NCBI GenBank assembly: GCA_016873095.1
Contig: VGYC01000036.1
Coordinates: 1-47,104, forward strand
Source of the DNA: Planctomycetota bacterium
Lineage (GTDB): Bacteria; Planctomycetota; Planctomycetia; Gemmatales; Gemmataceae
Length of the DNA: 47,104 nucleotides
Direction of reading: 5' to 3'
Of this stretch, positions 22,487-31,876 are shown piece after piece. Position numbers and translations under genes: made by a program. The notes under the pieces were generated by a model. The model saw only the letters and a program-made list of their open reading frames with translations, did not search any database and was not told the origin of the DNA. Position 1 is the stretch's first letter. Every line of letters starts with the position of its first letter.

Positions 22487-24472
22487 TCATGCGCCCATGA
22501 CGCTCCGCGGAATCTCCCTCAAGTCATTGTACCCGCGCTTGACGCAGTTGAGGTTGTCCTGGACGACGCGGTCGCCGCGCTTGCCGAAGTACTTGCGCAG
22601 GGCCTTCTCGACGCCGGCATACACCTGGTCGTCGTTCATCTGGGCGTCCTTGGCGTAAGGCGTGAGCTTGAGGAACGCGCCGAGGAGAACGATGCCCTGC
22701 ATGCGCATTTGCAAGTCGGCCTCGGAGGCCATCTCGCGGGCAATCTGCACCATATCGGTGTAGAAGACGCGAACCTTCTTCTCACGGATGATGCGCTGCA
22801 CCGAGGCGGGCATGTGCTTCCAGACATCGGCCGGCTCGGCGTGCGGCGACTGCATGAACACCGCCCCGCCTGCCTGGATGCCGTCCAGCGTCAGCGGATT
22901 CAGCATCGCGGTCGGGTCGTTGATGCACAACAGGTCGATGTGCTCGAGCTCGCTGTGCATGTAGATGTGCGAGTCGCCGATGGTCAGGTAGTAGGTGGTC
23001 GGCAAGCCCTTCTTCTCGGAGCCGTACTTCGGATAGGCCTGCACGTCCTTGCCGAAGACGTTGCCGGCGATGGTGGCGATGACCTTGTTGGTGGTGACGG
23101 AGCCGAAGCCGCCGACCGAGTGGCCACGCATCGAGAAGCCGCCCTTGGGCCGCAGGTCGGGGTCCTCGGTGCGCTTGAGCGCCAGGGCATGATCGATGCC
23201 GACGCAGAAGAAATGCTGGCCGTTCGGTTTCATCATGTTGTGGAAGGCGGCAATGATGTCGGCCGGCCGGACGTCGCGGCTGCCCAGACCGGCGGCGCCG
23301 TGATAGACCCGCGGGATGTTGTCAATCTTCTCCTGGCCGTTGACTCCCAGCAAAGCATCGCAGAACGCCGCCTTGATCTCGCGCGTCAGGTGATTGCCAG
23401 TCGTGGACAGAGGATCGTCCATGCGTTCGAACACGGTGAAGGCCGTGCAATTCTTGAGGGCGTTGACGATCTGCTTGGCGGCGAACGGGCGGAAGCAGCA
23501 GACGTTCAGGCAGCCGGCCGGGATGCCGCGCTTGTCGCGCAGGTAGTCCACCGTCGCCTTGCAGGTCTCCATGTAGCTGCCCATGCCGACGAGGATGAAC
23601 TCGGCGTCCTCGCAGCGGTGCGCCTCGACGAAGTCGTAGCGACGGCCTGTCTTCTGATGGAAGAGTTCGAAGCACTCCTTGAGGATGTCCTCGATGCGGT
23701 CGTAGTACCAGCGCTGGGCAATCTTGCCCTTCATGTATGAATCCTGGTTCTGCACGACGCCGGACATCATCGGGTTCGCGGGGTCCATCAGGTTGACGAG
23801 TTTCTTCTTCGGGTCGCCGATGTAGTCCTTCATGAACTCCGGTTCGGTGAGGCGGACCGTCTCGACAGTATGCGTGGTGAGGAAGCCATCCTGGATATTG
23901 AAGAAGGGCGTGCACGAGGCTTCCGCGGCACGACGGGCAATCAGGCACAGGTCGCCGGCTTCCTGAGCGTTGCGGCCGAAAAGCATGCCCCAGCCGCAAT
24001 CGGCCACGGCCATCAGGTCGTCGTGCCCGGCGTGGACGTTCAGACCCTGGCTGGTGAGGGCACGGGCGCCGATGTTCATGACCACCGGCAAGCGCTTGCC
24101 GGCGATGGTGTACAGGACCTCCTTCATGAGGACGAGACCCTGGCCGGAGGTGAAGTTGGTGACGCGACCGCCGGCGACGGCGAAGCCCTCGCAGATGGTG
24201 GCCGCCGAATGCTCGCTCTCCGGTTCGAAGAACAGCAGCGTGTCGCCCCAGAGGTTCTTGACGCCGTTCATGACGGCGGCGTTGTAACCGCCGCCCATGG
24301 TGGTGGAACTGGTGATGGGGTAGGCACCGGCCGCCTGCGTGACGTGAACCTCCACGTGCACCACCGCCTCGGCACCGTCGCAAGTCGTCGGAATTCCTGG
24401 GTATTCAAACTTGACCTCGCCGGCTTCCTCGATGGTCTGAGGCAGTTTTTCGCGAACCGCAGTCGTGCTCAT
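22487..24472 (-). CDS. Pyruvate:ferredoxin oxidoreductase, alpha-gamma subunit
   Basis: A 661-aa fusion. The alpha part (1-430) begins with FEYPGIPTTCDGAEAVVHVE, TSSTTMGGGYN, EPESEHSAATICEGFAVAG and ends near the FERMDDP region. The gamma part (about 450-650) includes FSMRGHSVGGFGSVTTNK and SHIYMHSELEHIDLL. ATG 24472 is used in place of the longer upstream frame, preceded by AGGGACAGGA. The order alpha-gamma here and delta-beta in the next gene is the order of single-chain NifJ. The enzyme oxidises pyruvate to acetyl-CoA and CO2 while reducing ferredoxin. A TTGACA-like -35 lies about 110 bp upstream. Confidence 0.9.
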   Translation of the reverse strand: MSTTAVREKLPQTIEEAGEVKFEYPGIPTTCDGAEAVVHVEVHVTQAAGAYPITSSTTMGGGYNAAVMNGVKNLWGDTLLFFEPESEHSAATICEGFAVAGGRVTNFTSGQGLVLMKEVLYTIAGKRLPVVMNIGARALTSQGLNVHAGHDDLMAVADCGWGMLFGRNAQEAGDLCLIARRAAEASCTPFFNIQDGFLTTHTVETVRLTEPEFMKDYIGDPKKKLVNLMDPANPMMSGVVQNQDSYMKGKIAQRWYYDRIEDILKECFELFHQKTGRRYDFVEAHRCEDAEFILVGMGSYMETCKATVDYLRDKRGIPAGCLNVCCFRPFAAKQIVNALKNCTAFTVFERMDDPLSTTGNHLTREIKAAFCDALLGVNGQEKIDNIPRVYHGAAGLGSRDVRPADIIAAFHNMMKPNGQHFFCVGIDHALALKRTEDPDLRPKGGFSMRGHSVGGFGSVTTNKVIATIAGNVFGKDVQAYPKYGSEKKGLPTTYYLTIGDSHIYMHSELEHIDLLCINDPTAMLNPLTLDGIQAGGAVFMQSPHAEPADVWKHMPASVQRIIREKKVRVFYTDMVQIAREMASEADLQMRMQGIVLLGAFLKLTPYAKDAQMNDDQVYAGVEKALRKYFGKRGDRVVQDNLNCVKRGYNDLREIPRSVMGA

Positions 24473-24577
24473 TCCTGTCCCTTCCTTCGGCAAAATCGCT
24501 TTGGGGCGCACCCCGCCGTTAATCCAGGCAATCCTGGACCTCTGTTTCGGTCCCACGGGCGATGATGACACTCCGTA

Positions 24578-24610
24578 ATAAAAGTGTCAAGGAGCATCAG
24601 ATACTTTTAT
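24578..24610 (-). promoter_or_regulatory. Candidate promoter/operator of the por operon
   Basis: ATAAAAGT (24578-24585) and ACTTTTAT (24603-24610) form an 8-bp inverted repeat. On the minus strand a TTGACA hexamer (24585-24590) lies inside it; the matching -10 (CATCAT) is weak. It is the only AT-rich palindrome upstream of the por alpha-gamma gene and could bind a regulator. Confidence 0.3.
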
Positions 24611-24709
24611 AGTGGATTGGCACGAAAAACGCAGCGCAATCTGGCAGAATGGACCACATTTCTCGCACTTCTTCGATCGATCGAGTCCAATCTGGGCAAA
24701 TCAGGCGAT

Positions 24710-25300
24710 CTACGCCTGGAGACGCGCGACAAAGTCCCGATGCTCCGGACTGGCCAGCCCCGCTTGCAGCACTTGAAGGACCCGCGCCATATCGCCGCCA
24801 ATCATCGCCTGGGCGTCGAGCCAGAGGCCTGGAAACACCCGGCTCTTGAGATATCCGTCCGGCGAAGGCGCCAGGCGCTCGAACGTGCCGGCTTGCAGGA
24901 AGAACCAGTCAATCTCCTGGTCGAGCACTCGCCAGACGAGGTACTCGTGAATCTGGTTGCGTTCATACACTCGCAGTTTTGCTCCCAGGTCGATGCTCAC
25001 CGAACTGGCAGCGATCTCGCCGATCCACTCGGGCGCCCCGGAAAGGTAGTCGTCGGCATCGATCAAGGCGTGTCCGCCAACCGTAGGATCCAGATACAAC
25101 AACTCATCAGGCTGAACTTCGTGATCCACGCCGAGTCGAACCGTGGCATTGTTTCCCGCATGCACATTGGGCGTGAACGCTCGATACATCGTCAGCCAGC
25201 CCGCCAGGTCGTTGTGAGGCTCTGCGTGTCGCTTGGCGCGAACCGGAGATGACATGTGGACGACTCCCTCGATCAGCTCCGCCTTGGTATGCGCGGGCAT
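24710..25300 (-). CDS. Uma2-family (DUF820) protein, N-terminus frameshifted
   Basis: A 196-aa frame of the Uma2 family, which has a PD-(D/E)xK endonuclease-like fold and no settled function. Visible motifs are KAELIEGVVHMSSPVR, NATVRLGVDHEVQPDELLYLDP (candidate D), WIGEIAASSVSIDLGAKLRVY (E and K) and YLVWRVLDQEIDWF. The expected lead-in WRNGDRLTRDEFERRYHAM is encoded upstream (25298-25354) in this frame but has no start codon. A good AGGAGG with ATG at 25388 exists in another frame, so one indel near 25355-25380 seems to have displaced the start. The protein may still begin at ATG 25300, or the gene may be broken. Confidence 0.78.
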   Translation of the reverse strand: MPAHTKAELIEGVVHMSSPVRAKRHAEPHNDLAGWLTMYRAFTPNVHAGNNATVRLGVDHEVQPDELLYLDPTVGGHALIDADDYLSGAPEWIGEIAASSVSIDLGAKLRVYERNQIHEYLVWRVLDQEIDWFFLQAGTFERLAPSPDGYLKSRVFPGLWLDAQAMIGGDMARVLQVLQAGLASPEHRDFVARLQA

Positions 25301-25538
25301 GGCGTGATAGCGGCGCTCAAACTCGTCGCGCGTCAGCCGGTCGCCGTTCCTCCAGCGGTGGAACCCAGGCGCTCAGGGGCATGTTCATGCAAGACCTCCT
25401 GTGTTCAGTTTAGCCAGCCCGTTGGCCGAGAGCAATCGGGCCCGACGCATGCTGTGCCCCGCCCAGATCGATAACTTGGCAATTCTGTCCCGCGCGCGCT
25501 GGTTCTGACTTGTGGCACGGCTCCGTGGTTCTTCCACG

Positions 25539-27158
25539 CTAGAGCCCGGCGCTGCGAATCTTGCGCTTGGCGTCCTGGGCGAGCTTGCTGCGTGGCGAGC
25601 GCTGGACGAGGAGCTTGAGAACCTCGCCGCCGAACTTGCGGCCCTGGCCGTCGCGATCGGCGAAGTGGAAGCCGACGTAGTAAAGATCCTCGGGATCGAG
25701 CCACTTGGCCTTCTTGAAGAAGTCGAGGATCTCGGCCTCGTAGCCGTGCAGCAGCCGGCCGAGTTGCTGCAAGGCGGGATCGGCGTTGCGGGCCTCCGGG
25801 TTGAGGTCGTGGCGCGACAGCTTCAAGCCGCAGCCGGCCAGTTCCATGCGCAGCGGCGGGCTGCTCGACGGGTCCCGGGCCAGCATCCTGAGGTAGTTGA
25901 CAGCTTCGGCGTATTTTTTCTTCTTGCGCAGCTCCAGGGCGCGCTTGCCCAGTCGGTCCGGCAAATCCTTGGCGTTGCCTTCGCGCAGCAGGTAGAAGAG
26001 TGCCTCGCCGCGGCGGTCGCCCGCCTCCAGCCACTTGCACGCCGGCGTGAACAGCGCTTCCATCCAGGCCGCGGGAAACTCCTTCAAGAAGCTGCCCAGC
26101 GCCTTGGCGAGCAGCCAGCACTTGTCCGGTGTATCGGCGTCGAGCAGCGCCTTGGCCAGCCCTTGCCGACCGTGCTTCAACCTGGCCAGCCGTCCGAGCG
26201 CCGCATCACGCAGCATCTGGTCGGGATGCTCGAGCTGTTTGAGCAGAGCGGCGGCAATCTCGGCGGTGTCGCGCTCGCCCAGCTTGTCGATGGCGAACTG
26301 GCGGACGGTGACCTCGGCGGCATCGAGGAGGGCGAGCCACTCGGCGTGCGCTTGCTTGCCGGGCGGCAAGCCCTTGAGCATCATCAGGGCCGGGGCGGCA
26401 ATGCGGAAATCGCCATCGACAGCGCAGGCCAGCAGCTTCTTGAGGTGGTCCTTGCTGGGCGGCTCGGGCCACTTGCCCAGGGCTTGCAGGGCGGCGGCGC
26501 GCATCTCCGGGGGATGCGGCGGCATGGTGCGGTCCCAGAGGATGCTGGTGGCGCGGTTCTCGCCCAGGGCCGCCAGCAAGCGAACGACGGCGGCTTCCGA
26601 CGCGAGGGCCAGCCCCTTCTTGTGGTCCTTGAGCAGTCCGAGCAGATGGTCGGCCAGGCTGCGGCGATGGGCGGGCGTCAGTTCCGGAATGCCGTTGATG
26701 AGCGAGCGCGTGGCGGCCTCAACCACGCCTGGGTCGGTGTCGAGGAGCGCATCGACGGCCGCGTTCTCGGCGCTGGAGGTGCCGGCGGCGGCCAGGGCGC
26801 CGGCGATGCGCCGTCGCAAGCCCGGCGCGACCTTGTCCATGAGGCCTTGCAGGGCGCGCGTCCCCTTGGCGCCGAGGCCGGCGACAGCGTGTGCTGCGGC
26901 TTCCGATTCCTCGCCGCCGGCCTGTACGCGCTCCAGGAGCCTTGGCAAAGCCTGCTCGATCTTCAGCTTGCCGATGGAGCGAATCGCCTGCTGGCGGACC
27001 GCGCCGTCGGCATCGTCAAGGCGGGTGCAGAGTTCCTCGGCAACGCCGGCATCGCGCTGGCCGATCTCCGCAAGCACGAGCGCGGCGGCAGCGCGCACGT
27101 GAGCGCCTTGATCCGATTGCAGCAGGCCCACGAGTTTCTTCGCGGTCGCGTCCGCCAT
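25539..27158 (-). CDS. HEAT-repeat protein
   Basis: A 539-aa helical repeat protein. ATG 27158 is preferred over the upstream in-frame codon because MADATAKKLVGLLQSD is a natural start. Repeats of about 35-40 residues begin immediately (AHVRAAAALVLAEIGQRDAG, DGAVRQQAIRSIGKLKIEQAL) and run to about residue 370, with signature positions such as EVTVRQFAIDKLGERDT and DQMLRDAALGRLARLK. The C-terminal 150 residues (GDRRGEALFYLLREGNAKDL...) are TPR-like. No catalytic motif is present, so it is a likely protein-interaction scaffold of unknown partner. Confidence 0.85.
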   Translation of the reverse strand: MADATAKKLVGLLQSDQGAHVRAAAALVLAEIGQRDAGVAEELCTRLDDADGAVRQQAIRSIGKLKIEQALPRLLERVQAGGEESEAAAHAVAGLGAKGTRALQGLMDKVAPGLRRRIAGALAAAGTSSAENAAVDALLDTDPGVVEAATRSLINGIPELTPAHRRSLADHLLGLLKDHKKGLALASEAAVVRLLAALGENRATSILWDRTMPPHPPEMRAAALQALGKWPEPPSKDHLKKLLACAVDGDFRIAAPALMMLKGLPPGKQAHAEWLALLDAAEVTVRQFAIDKLGERDTAEIAAALLKQLEHPDQMLRDAALGRLARLKHGRQGLAKALLDADTPDKCWLLAKALGSFLKEFPAAWMEALFTPACKWLEAGDRRGEALFYLLREGNAKDLPDRLGKRALELRKKKKYAEAVNYLRMLARDPSSSPPLRMELAGCGLKLSRHDLNPEARNADPALQQLGRLLHGYEAEILDFFKKAKWLDPEDLYYVGFHFADRDGQGRKFGGEVLKLLVQRSPRSKLAQDAKRKIRSAGL

Positions 27159-27281
27159 GGTACGAGTCCTTGGTCCCTGAAAAGAGAAAGCCGGCGCACA
27201 TTCATTGTACGCTGCGCACAAGGCACCGCTTGCGGTTTCAGGCGCGAGACTGCACGAGGCAAAATCTGGCTGGGCCTCAGG

Positions 27282-27806
27282 CTAGCGTTTGACTCTTGCC
27301 TTCGTTTTCTTGCTCTTTTGGCTCGCCCTGGGTTTGCGGCTGCCGGCCGCGGTTTGCTCGCGCATCTGCTCGTAGACCTCGATCCACTTCTTGACGGGGA
27401 CGCGGGCGATGACCTTGCCGATGAGTTCCAGCGGCAGGTCGTCGAGTTTCTTGAAGCGGATGCAGCTCTTGCCCATGTCGAGCTTCTTGCCGGTCGCCTT
27501 ATATTCCTTGATGAACCAGTCCTCGGTCGTCTTGTCGCCGTAGATACTCATCAGGTAGACCGCCATGTGGTTCTTTTGCGAGGCGAGGCAAGCGAAGGGC
27601 AACGGCAATTGCGGATCGCAGTGGTAGCCGGGCGGATACAGCGAGTGAGGAACGACATAGCCGATCATGCCATAGGACATTCTTTCCTCGAAGCCCCTGG
27701 GCAGGTTCTTGAGGATCACGGCGCGGACGGCCTCGATGGCCGTGCGGCGATCCTCAGGCAGTCCGGCAAGATACTCGGCAACGGTGACGGCTCGGCTCTG
27801 GACCAT
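27282..27806 (-). CDS. DUF1801 domain protein
   Basis: A 174-aa cytoplasmic protein. ATG 27806 has GGAGG 6 nt upstream; the much longer upstream frame is an antisense shadow of the ppk gene. The DUF1801 part (about 1-130) has VAEYLAGLPEDRRTAIEAVRAVI, FEERMSYGMIGYVVP, YPPGYHCDP, PFACLASQKNHMAVYLM and GKSCIRFKKLDDLPLELIGKVI. The lysine-rich tail (KPRASQKSKKTKARVKR) may bind nucleic acid. The YdhG-like fold has no established activity. Confidence 0.88.
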   Translation of the reverse strand: MVQSRAVTVAEYLAGLPEDRRTAIEAVRAVILKNLPRGFEERMSYGMIGYVVPHSLYPPGYHCDPQLPLPFACLASQKNHMAVYLMSIYGDKTTEDWFIKEYKATGKKLDMGKSCIRFKKLDDLPLELIGKVIARVPVKKWIEVYEQMREQTAAGSRKPRASQKSKKTKARVKR

Positions 27807-28112
27807 GATGTGCCTCCGGGAATGATGCCGTACTTGTATGGGAACATGCGGAAGGCCGCAAGCACCCTTGTCCGCATCCCCAAGATAGAGGACCCTGGCA
27901 ACGAAAGTGAATTCGATCGCGTTGCCGTAAATGATGTTGCACAAGCTCTTTGCGGCAATCATCACAGGCTCGGATTCGTTGTCGGGGTGCACAGGTGGGG
28001 GTGGCAACGCAACGAATCCGACGTGTTGCGCGATGCTCTGCCTGGTTCGCAACAGAGCCTGGGGAACGAGGATTCGGTATAATGAAAGTTCAATCAAGGG
28101 CGGAGAAACCTC
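27807..28112. other. Non-coding region before ppk
   Basis: A 306-nt gap between the divergent DUF1801 and ppk genes with no supported ORF. TATAAT at 28078-28083, 30 nt before the ppk start, fits a -10 box; no clear -35 accompanies it. Confidence 0.55.
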
Positions 28113-30338
28113 ATGCAAGACGCAACGCTGGCGATGCCGATGCGGAAGCTGGAAACGCCCCCGGCGGCCGGCCCTGCCCTGTCGGCGCCGGCGCTGGAAG
28201 ATCCGGCGCTGTACATCAATCGCGAACTGAGCTGGCTGGAGTTCAATCGCCGCGTGCTGGAGGAGGCCATCGACCCGAACGTGCCGCTTCTGGAGCGGGT
28301 CAAGTTTCTGGCCATCTTTTTTGGCAACCTGGACGAGTTCTTCATGGTGCGCGTCGGCGGCCTGCAGCAGAAGGTGCTGGCAGGCATCGCCGTCGGCTCC
28401 GGGGCGGACCGCATGCCGCCGCGGGACCAGCTCGAGCGCATCAGCGCCAGTGTGCGGCAGATGACGGCTGACGCCTATCGCTGCCTTTCGGAAGAGGTTC
28501 TGCCGGCCCTCGAGCAAGAGGGCATCGTCATCCGCGGCGTCAAGGATCTGACGGAGGAGAATCGCCGCCATCTGCGCGATCTGTTCCGCAAGGAAATTTT
28601 TCCGGTGCTGACGCCGCTGGCGATCGATCCGGGGCATCCGTTTCCACACCTGCTCAACAAGTCGCTCAACGTGGCCGTGCTGCTGCAACGGCCGAAGAAC
28701 CAGGAAAAGCTTTTCGCCGTCGTGCAGGTGCCTGCGGTGTTGCCGCGCTTCGTCGCGCTGCCCTCCGAGAAGGGCCATGTCTTCACGCCGCTGGAGACCG
28801 TGATTCGACTGCACATGCCGGAGCTGTTTCCGGGCATGGAGCTGGAGCACGCCACCGTGTTTCGCGTGACGCGCAACAGCGAATACGAGATCGATGACGA
28901 CGAGGTGGAAGACCTGCTGAAGGCCATCGAGGAAGAGATCCGCAAGCGGCGCCGGGCCTTCGCCGTCCGGCTGGAGATCGAGGCGGCCTCGCCGCCGGAA
29001 GTCGGGCAGTTTCTGATGCAGGCGCTGGACCTGGATTCGGCCGATGTGTACGCCGTGCCCGGCATGCTTGACCCGACGGGCCTCTTTCAGATTCACGGCT
29101 TGCCGGGCTTCCCGCACCTGCGCGACCCGCAGTTCGTACCGCAGCCGGTGATCGAGTTTTCCGGGACGCAAAGCCTGTGGTCGGCGATCCGGGCCCGCGA
29201 CATCCTGGTGCATCATCCGTACGAGTCATTCGCGCCGGTGACGGATTTCATCGAGGCCGCCGCCGCCGATGAACGGGTACTGGCCATCAAGCAGACGCTT
29301 TATCGGACCAGCAGCGACTCGCCCATCGTCCGCGCCTTGCAGCGGGCGGCAGACAACGGCAAGCAGGTCACTGCCGTCATCGAGCTGAAAGCCCGCCTCG
29401 ACGAGGAGCGCAACATCCTCTGGGCCCGAGAGCTGGAGAAGTCCGGCGTGCACGTGGTGTTTGGCTTTGTCGGGCTCAAGACACACTGCAAGGTCGCGCT
29501 CGTGGTTCGCCGCGAGGACGACGGCATCCGCCGTTACGTCCACCTGGCCACCGGCAACTACAACCCGCAGACGGCCCGTATCTACACCGACCTCGGCCTG
29601 TTCACGTGCAACCCGGATTTCTGCGACGACGCCTCGGCCTTGTTCAACTACCTCACCGGCTACTGCGAGCTGCCGCAGTGGCGCAAGCTCATCGTCGCGC
29701 CGAGCCGGTTGCAGAACTTCATGATCGAGAAGATCCAGCAGGAGACCGCCAACCAGCGGGCCGGCAAGGAAGGTCGGATCATCGCCAAGATCAACGGCCT
29801 GCTGGAGCCGGCCATCGTGCAGGCCTTGTACCAGGCCAGCCAGGCTGGCGTGCGCATCGACCTGATTTGCCGCGGCATCTGCGCGCTGCGGCCCGGCTTG
29901 CCGGGGATCAGCGACACCATTCGCGTCGTGTCGATCATCGATCGTTTCCTGGAACATAGCCGGGTCTTCTACTTTCAGAACCACCGCGACCCGCAAGTGT
30001 ACATCGGCTCGGCGGACTGGATGGATCGCAACCTCAGTCGTCGCGTCGAGGTCGTCTTCCCCATCGAGACGCCGGAGTTGCAGAAACGGCTCATCGATGA
30101 AGTGCTGGCCATCTCGCTGGCGGACACGTGCAAGGCGCGCGAACTGCTGTCCGATGGCAGCTATCGCCGCCTGCTGCCCGAAGCGGGCCAGCCGGCCATC
30201 CGCAGCCAGGATCGCTTTCTCGACATCGCCGCCCAGAACGCGCACAAACGGCTCAAGGAAACCGTGCCCGAACCGCCCGCGATCCTGGTCGCCAGCACGC
30301 ACCGCGTCCGGCCGAAGAAAGCCAAGCAGAACAAGTGA
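28113..30338 (+). CDS. ppk1: Polyphosphate kinase 1
   Basis: A 741-aa enzyme that reversibly makes polyphosphate from ATP. ATG 28113 has GGAG upstream. N-terminal YINRELSWLEFNRRVLEEA (34-52) and FFGNLDEFFMVRVGGL are typical. The catalytic region has YRTSSDSPIVRAL, GFVGLKTHCKVALVVR with the phospho-acceptor histidine H458, and YVHLATGNYNPQTARIYTDLGL. Later DRFLEHSRVFYF carries the second conserved His, followed by YIGSADWMDRNL. Full length. A small unknown gene follows after 44 bp. Polyphosphate may serve phosphate storage and stress responses. Confidence 0.96.
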   Translation: MQDATLAMPMRKLETPPAAGPALSAPALEDPALYINRELSWLEFNRRVLEEAIDPNVPLLERVKFLAIFFGNLDEFFMVRVGGLQQKVLAGIAVGSGADRMPPRDQLERISASVRQMTADAYRCLSEEVLPALEQEGIVIRGVKDLTEENRRHLRDLFRKEIFPVLTPLAIDPGHPFPHLLNKSLNVAVLLQRPKNQEKLFAVVQVPAVLPRFVALPSEKGHVFTPLETVIRLHMPELFPGMELEHATVFRVTRNSEYEIDDDEVEDLLKAIEEEIRKRRRAFAVRLEIEAASPPEVGQFLMQALDLDSADVYAVPGMLDPTGLFQIHGLPGFPHLRDPQFVPQPVIEFSGTQSLWSAIRARDILVHHPYESFAPVTDFIEAAAADERVLAIKQTLYRTSSDSPIVRALQRAADNGKQVTAVIELKARLDEERNILWARELEKSGVHVVFGFVGLKTHCKVALVVRREDDGIRRYVHLATGNYNPQTARIYTDLGLFTCNPDFCDDASALFNYLTGYCELPQWRKLIVAPSRLQNFMIEKIQQETANQRAGKEGRIIAKINGLLEPAIVQALYQASQAGVRIDLICRGICALRPGLPGISDTIRVVSIIDRFLEHSRVFYFQNHRDPQVYIGSADWMDRNLSRRVEVVFPIETPELQKRLIDEVLAISLADTCKARELLSDGSYRRLLPEAGQPAIRSQDRFLDIAAQNAHKRLKETVPEPPAILVASTHRVRPKKAKQNK

Positions 30339-30382
30339 ACCGGCCTGGCCGAAAGGTCGAGTATGGTTCTTCAGGGAGCAAC

Positions 30383-30862
30383 ATGGTGCGCCGGGAACTG
30401 CTAGACCCGCGATCTTGCTGCACGCAATACGAGAACGCGAGGAAGTTGGTCGTACGCATCTATCATCTCCTAAACGCCGGCAGCGATTGCGCCGAGCCTC
30501 TCGCGGAGCTCAACTCCCTCAGCCAGAAGCGCCTGTGCGTGTCGCAAATCGAGGATGCTGCCGAGTTGATCGATCCGGAAACCTTTGCCTATGAAGTGCT
30601 CGCGGACCTGATTCCGACCCCCACCGACCTGACCCATGCCGAGATGCTGGAACTTGTGGAAAAGCTGCTGGCGGATGCGTCGCAGGACAGCATCCAGCAT
30701 GGCCATTGGTCCCGATGCCTGGAGGCCAATACCGGTGATCGCAGGCTCAGCCTGCTGCTACAGAGTCCCGAGCTGTATTTCAGGGATGGCGTTTCACGGA
30801 AGCTGACGGCCCAGGAGATACTGGATATAGCGCTCGCAGCGGGTGGGAAATCCACCAGGTAA
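30383..30862 (+). CDS. Hypothetical protein after ppk
   Basis: A 159-aa soluble protein of unknown family. ATG 30383 has GGGAG 5 nt upstream. It is mostly helical, with a Cys pair near the start (SCCTQYENARK), acidic stretches and a C-terminal RKLTAQEILDIALAAGGKS. Being 44 bp downstream of ppk on the same strand it may share its transcript, but no functional link can be seen. Confidence 0.65.
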   Translation: MVRRELLDPRSCCTQYENARKLVVRIYHLLNAGSDCAEPLAELNSLSQKRLCVSQIEDAAELIDPETFAYEVLADLIPTPTDLTHAEMLELVEKLLADASQDSIQHGHWSRCLEANTGDRRLSLLLQSPELYFRDGVSRKLTAQEILDIALAAGGKSTR

Positions 30863-30983
30863 TGCGAGCGGGGCCTATCTGTGGCAGAATTCTCAAGAAT
30901 CCCGATGAAGTGCCGCCGGTATGCCCGCTCGGAGCCAAGCATAACAAGTGAGCCGGCCTGCGGCCATGACCTGGAGGATGGTG

Positions 30984-31844
30984 ATGTCACGGTCAGGTTC
31001 CGCTCGTCCCGGTTTGACGCGGACGGAACTGGTGGTCCTCATGACCGTGAGCGGGCTTGCGTTTTCGCTACTCATCATCGCTCTGTCTGGACATCGGCAA
31101 CACCAGTTTCCACATTCACGCACAACCATAATGAACCATATCAAACAGATGGCCCTGGCTTGTCATGCCTTTCATGATGTCTACAAGCAGCTGCCGCCTG
31201 CGTTCGACAAGTTCGGCCCGATGAAGTTCCCCGCCTCCATTCATGTCCATTTGCTGCCATACATCGAGCAGGACAATCTGTACAAGAAGATCCTGCAGGA
31301 CGGCGTCGTCGATGGCAACGCCGTTGTATCGCCCTACATTGACGCGACCCTGCGCGACCATGACGAGCACGGCGTGCAGAACAACGCCGCTAACTTGCGA
31401 GTGTTTTCCGATCGGGGGCGGAACACAGCTTTCGATCGCTCTATCCTTCACTTCGCTGCAATTGAGCCCGGTAGTGCCCGTTTCTCGGATTCATTCCCGG
31501 ACGGGACTTCGACGACGATCATTTTAGCCCAAAAGCACGCACTGTGTGGCGAAGGCGGTAGCCGCTACGACGCCGCCCCAAATTCACCGTTTGCGGCTTT
31601 CATTGGCCAGAACCCGGCCAGGGTCGAAGCGCATACTGCAGACGCAACGGCGACTTTCCAGCTTGCCCCATCGCCTCCCGATTGCCGGACCAGCCCGCTG
31701 ATGGCCCAGAGTTATTCGCAAATGGGCATTACCGTGGGTCTTGCGGATGCGGTTGTACGATTTGTTTCCAAGGACGTCAGCCCACGAACCTGGAACGCGG
31801 CCATGCACCCTAGCGATGGGCTCAAGCTCGATTCGGATTGGTAG
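30984..31844 (+). CDS. DUF1559 prepilin-like protein
   Basis: A 286-aa member of a family expanded in planctomycetes. ATG 30984 has GGAGG 7 nt upstream. The N-terminal type IV pilin-like segment, RPGLTRTELVVLMTVSGLAF, resembles the usual GFTLIELLVVIAIIAIL but with Arg-Thr in place of Leu-Ile, so processing by a prepilin peptidase is uncertain. The DUF1559 body includes ALACHAFHDVYKQLPPAF, LLPYIEQDNLYKK and FSDSFPDGTSTTIILAQK. The usual end motif is altered to TWNAAMHPSDGLKLDSDW. Role unknown; probably surface associated. Confidence 0.85.
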   Translation: MSRSGSARPGLTRTELVVLMTVSGLAFSLLIIALSGHRQHQFPHSRTTIMNHIKQMALACHAFHDVYKQLPPAFDKFGPMKFPASIHVHLLPYIEQDNLYKKILQDGVVDGNAVVSPYIDATLRDHDEHGVQNNAANLRVFSDRGRNTAFDRSILHFAAIEPGSARFSDSFPDGTSTTIILAQKHALCGEGGSRYDAAPNSPFAAFIGQNPARVEAHTADATATFQLAPSPPDCRTSPLMAQSYSQMGITVGLADAVVRFVSKDVSPRTWNAAMHPSDGLKLDSDW

Positions 31845-31876
31845 CGTGTGGACTCAGCTTGTCTAAACCCTCGGCC

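Noticed and set aside
24710-27158. Defence island built on Uma2 and the HEAT-repeat protein
   Set aside because: Uma2 proteins are very numerous in planctomycetes and no defence effector, nuclease or sensor partner is adjacent.
25512-28082. Plus-strand frame of 856 codons
   Set aside because: Antisense to the HEAT-repeat and DUF1801 genes, both with good starts and family motifs; the frame itself shows no domain.
29226-30302. Minus-strand frame of 358 codons
   Set aside because: Antisense shadow of polyphosphate kinase.
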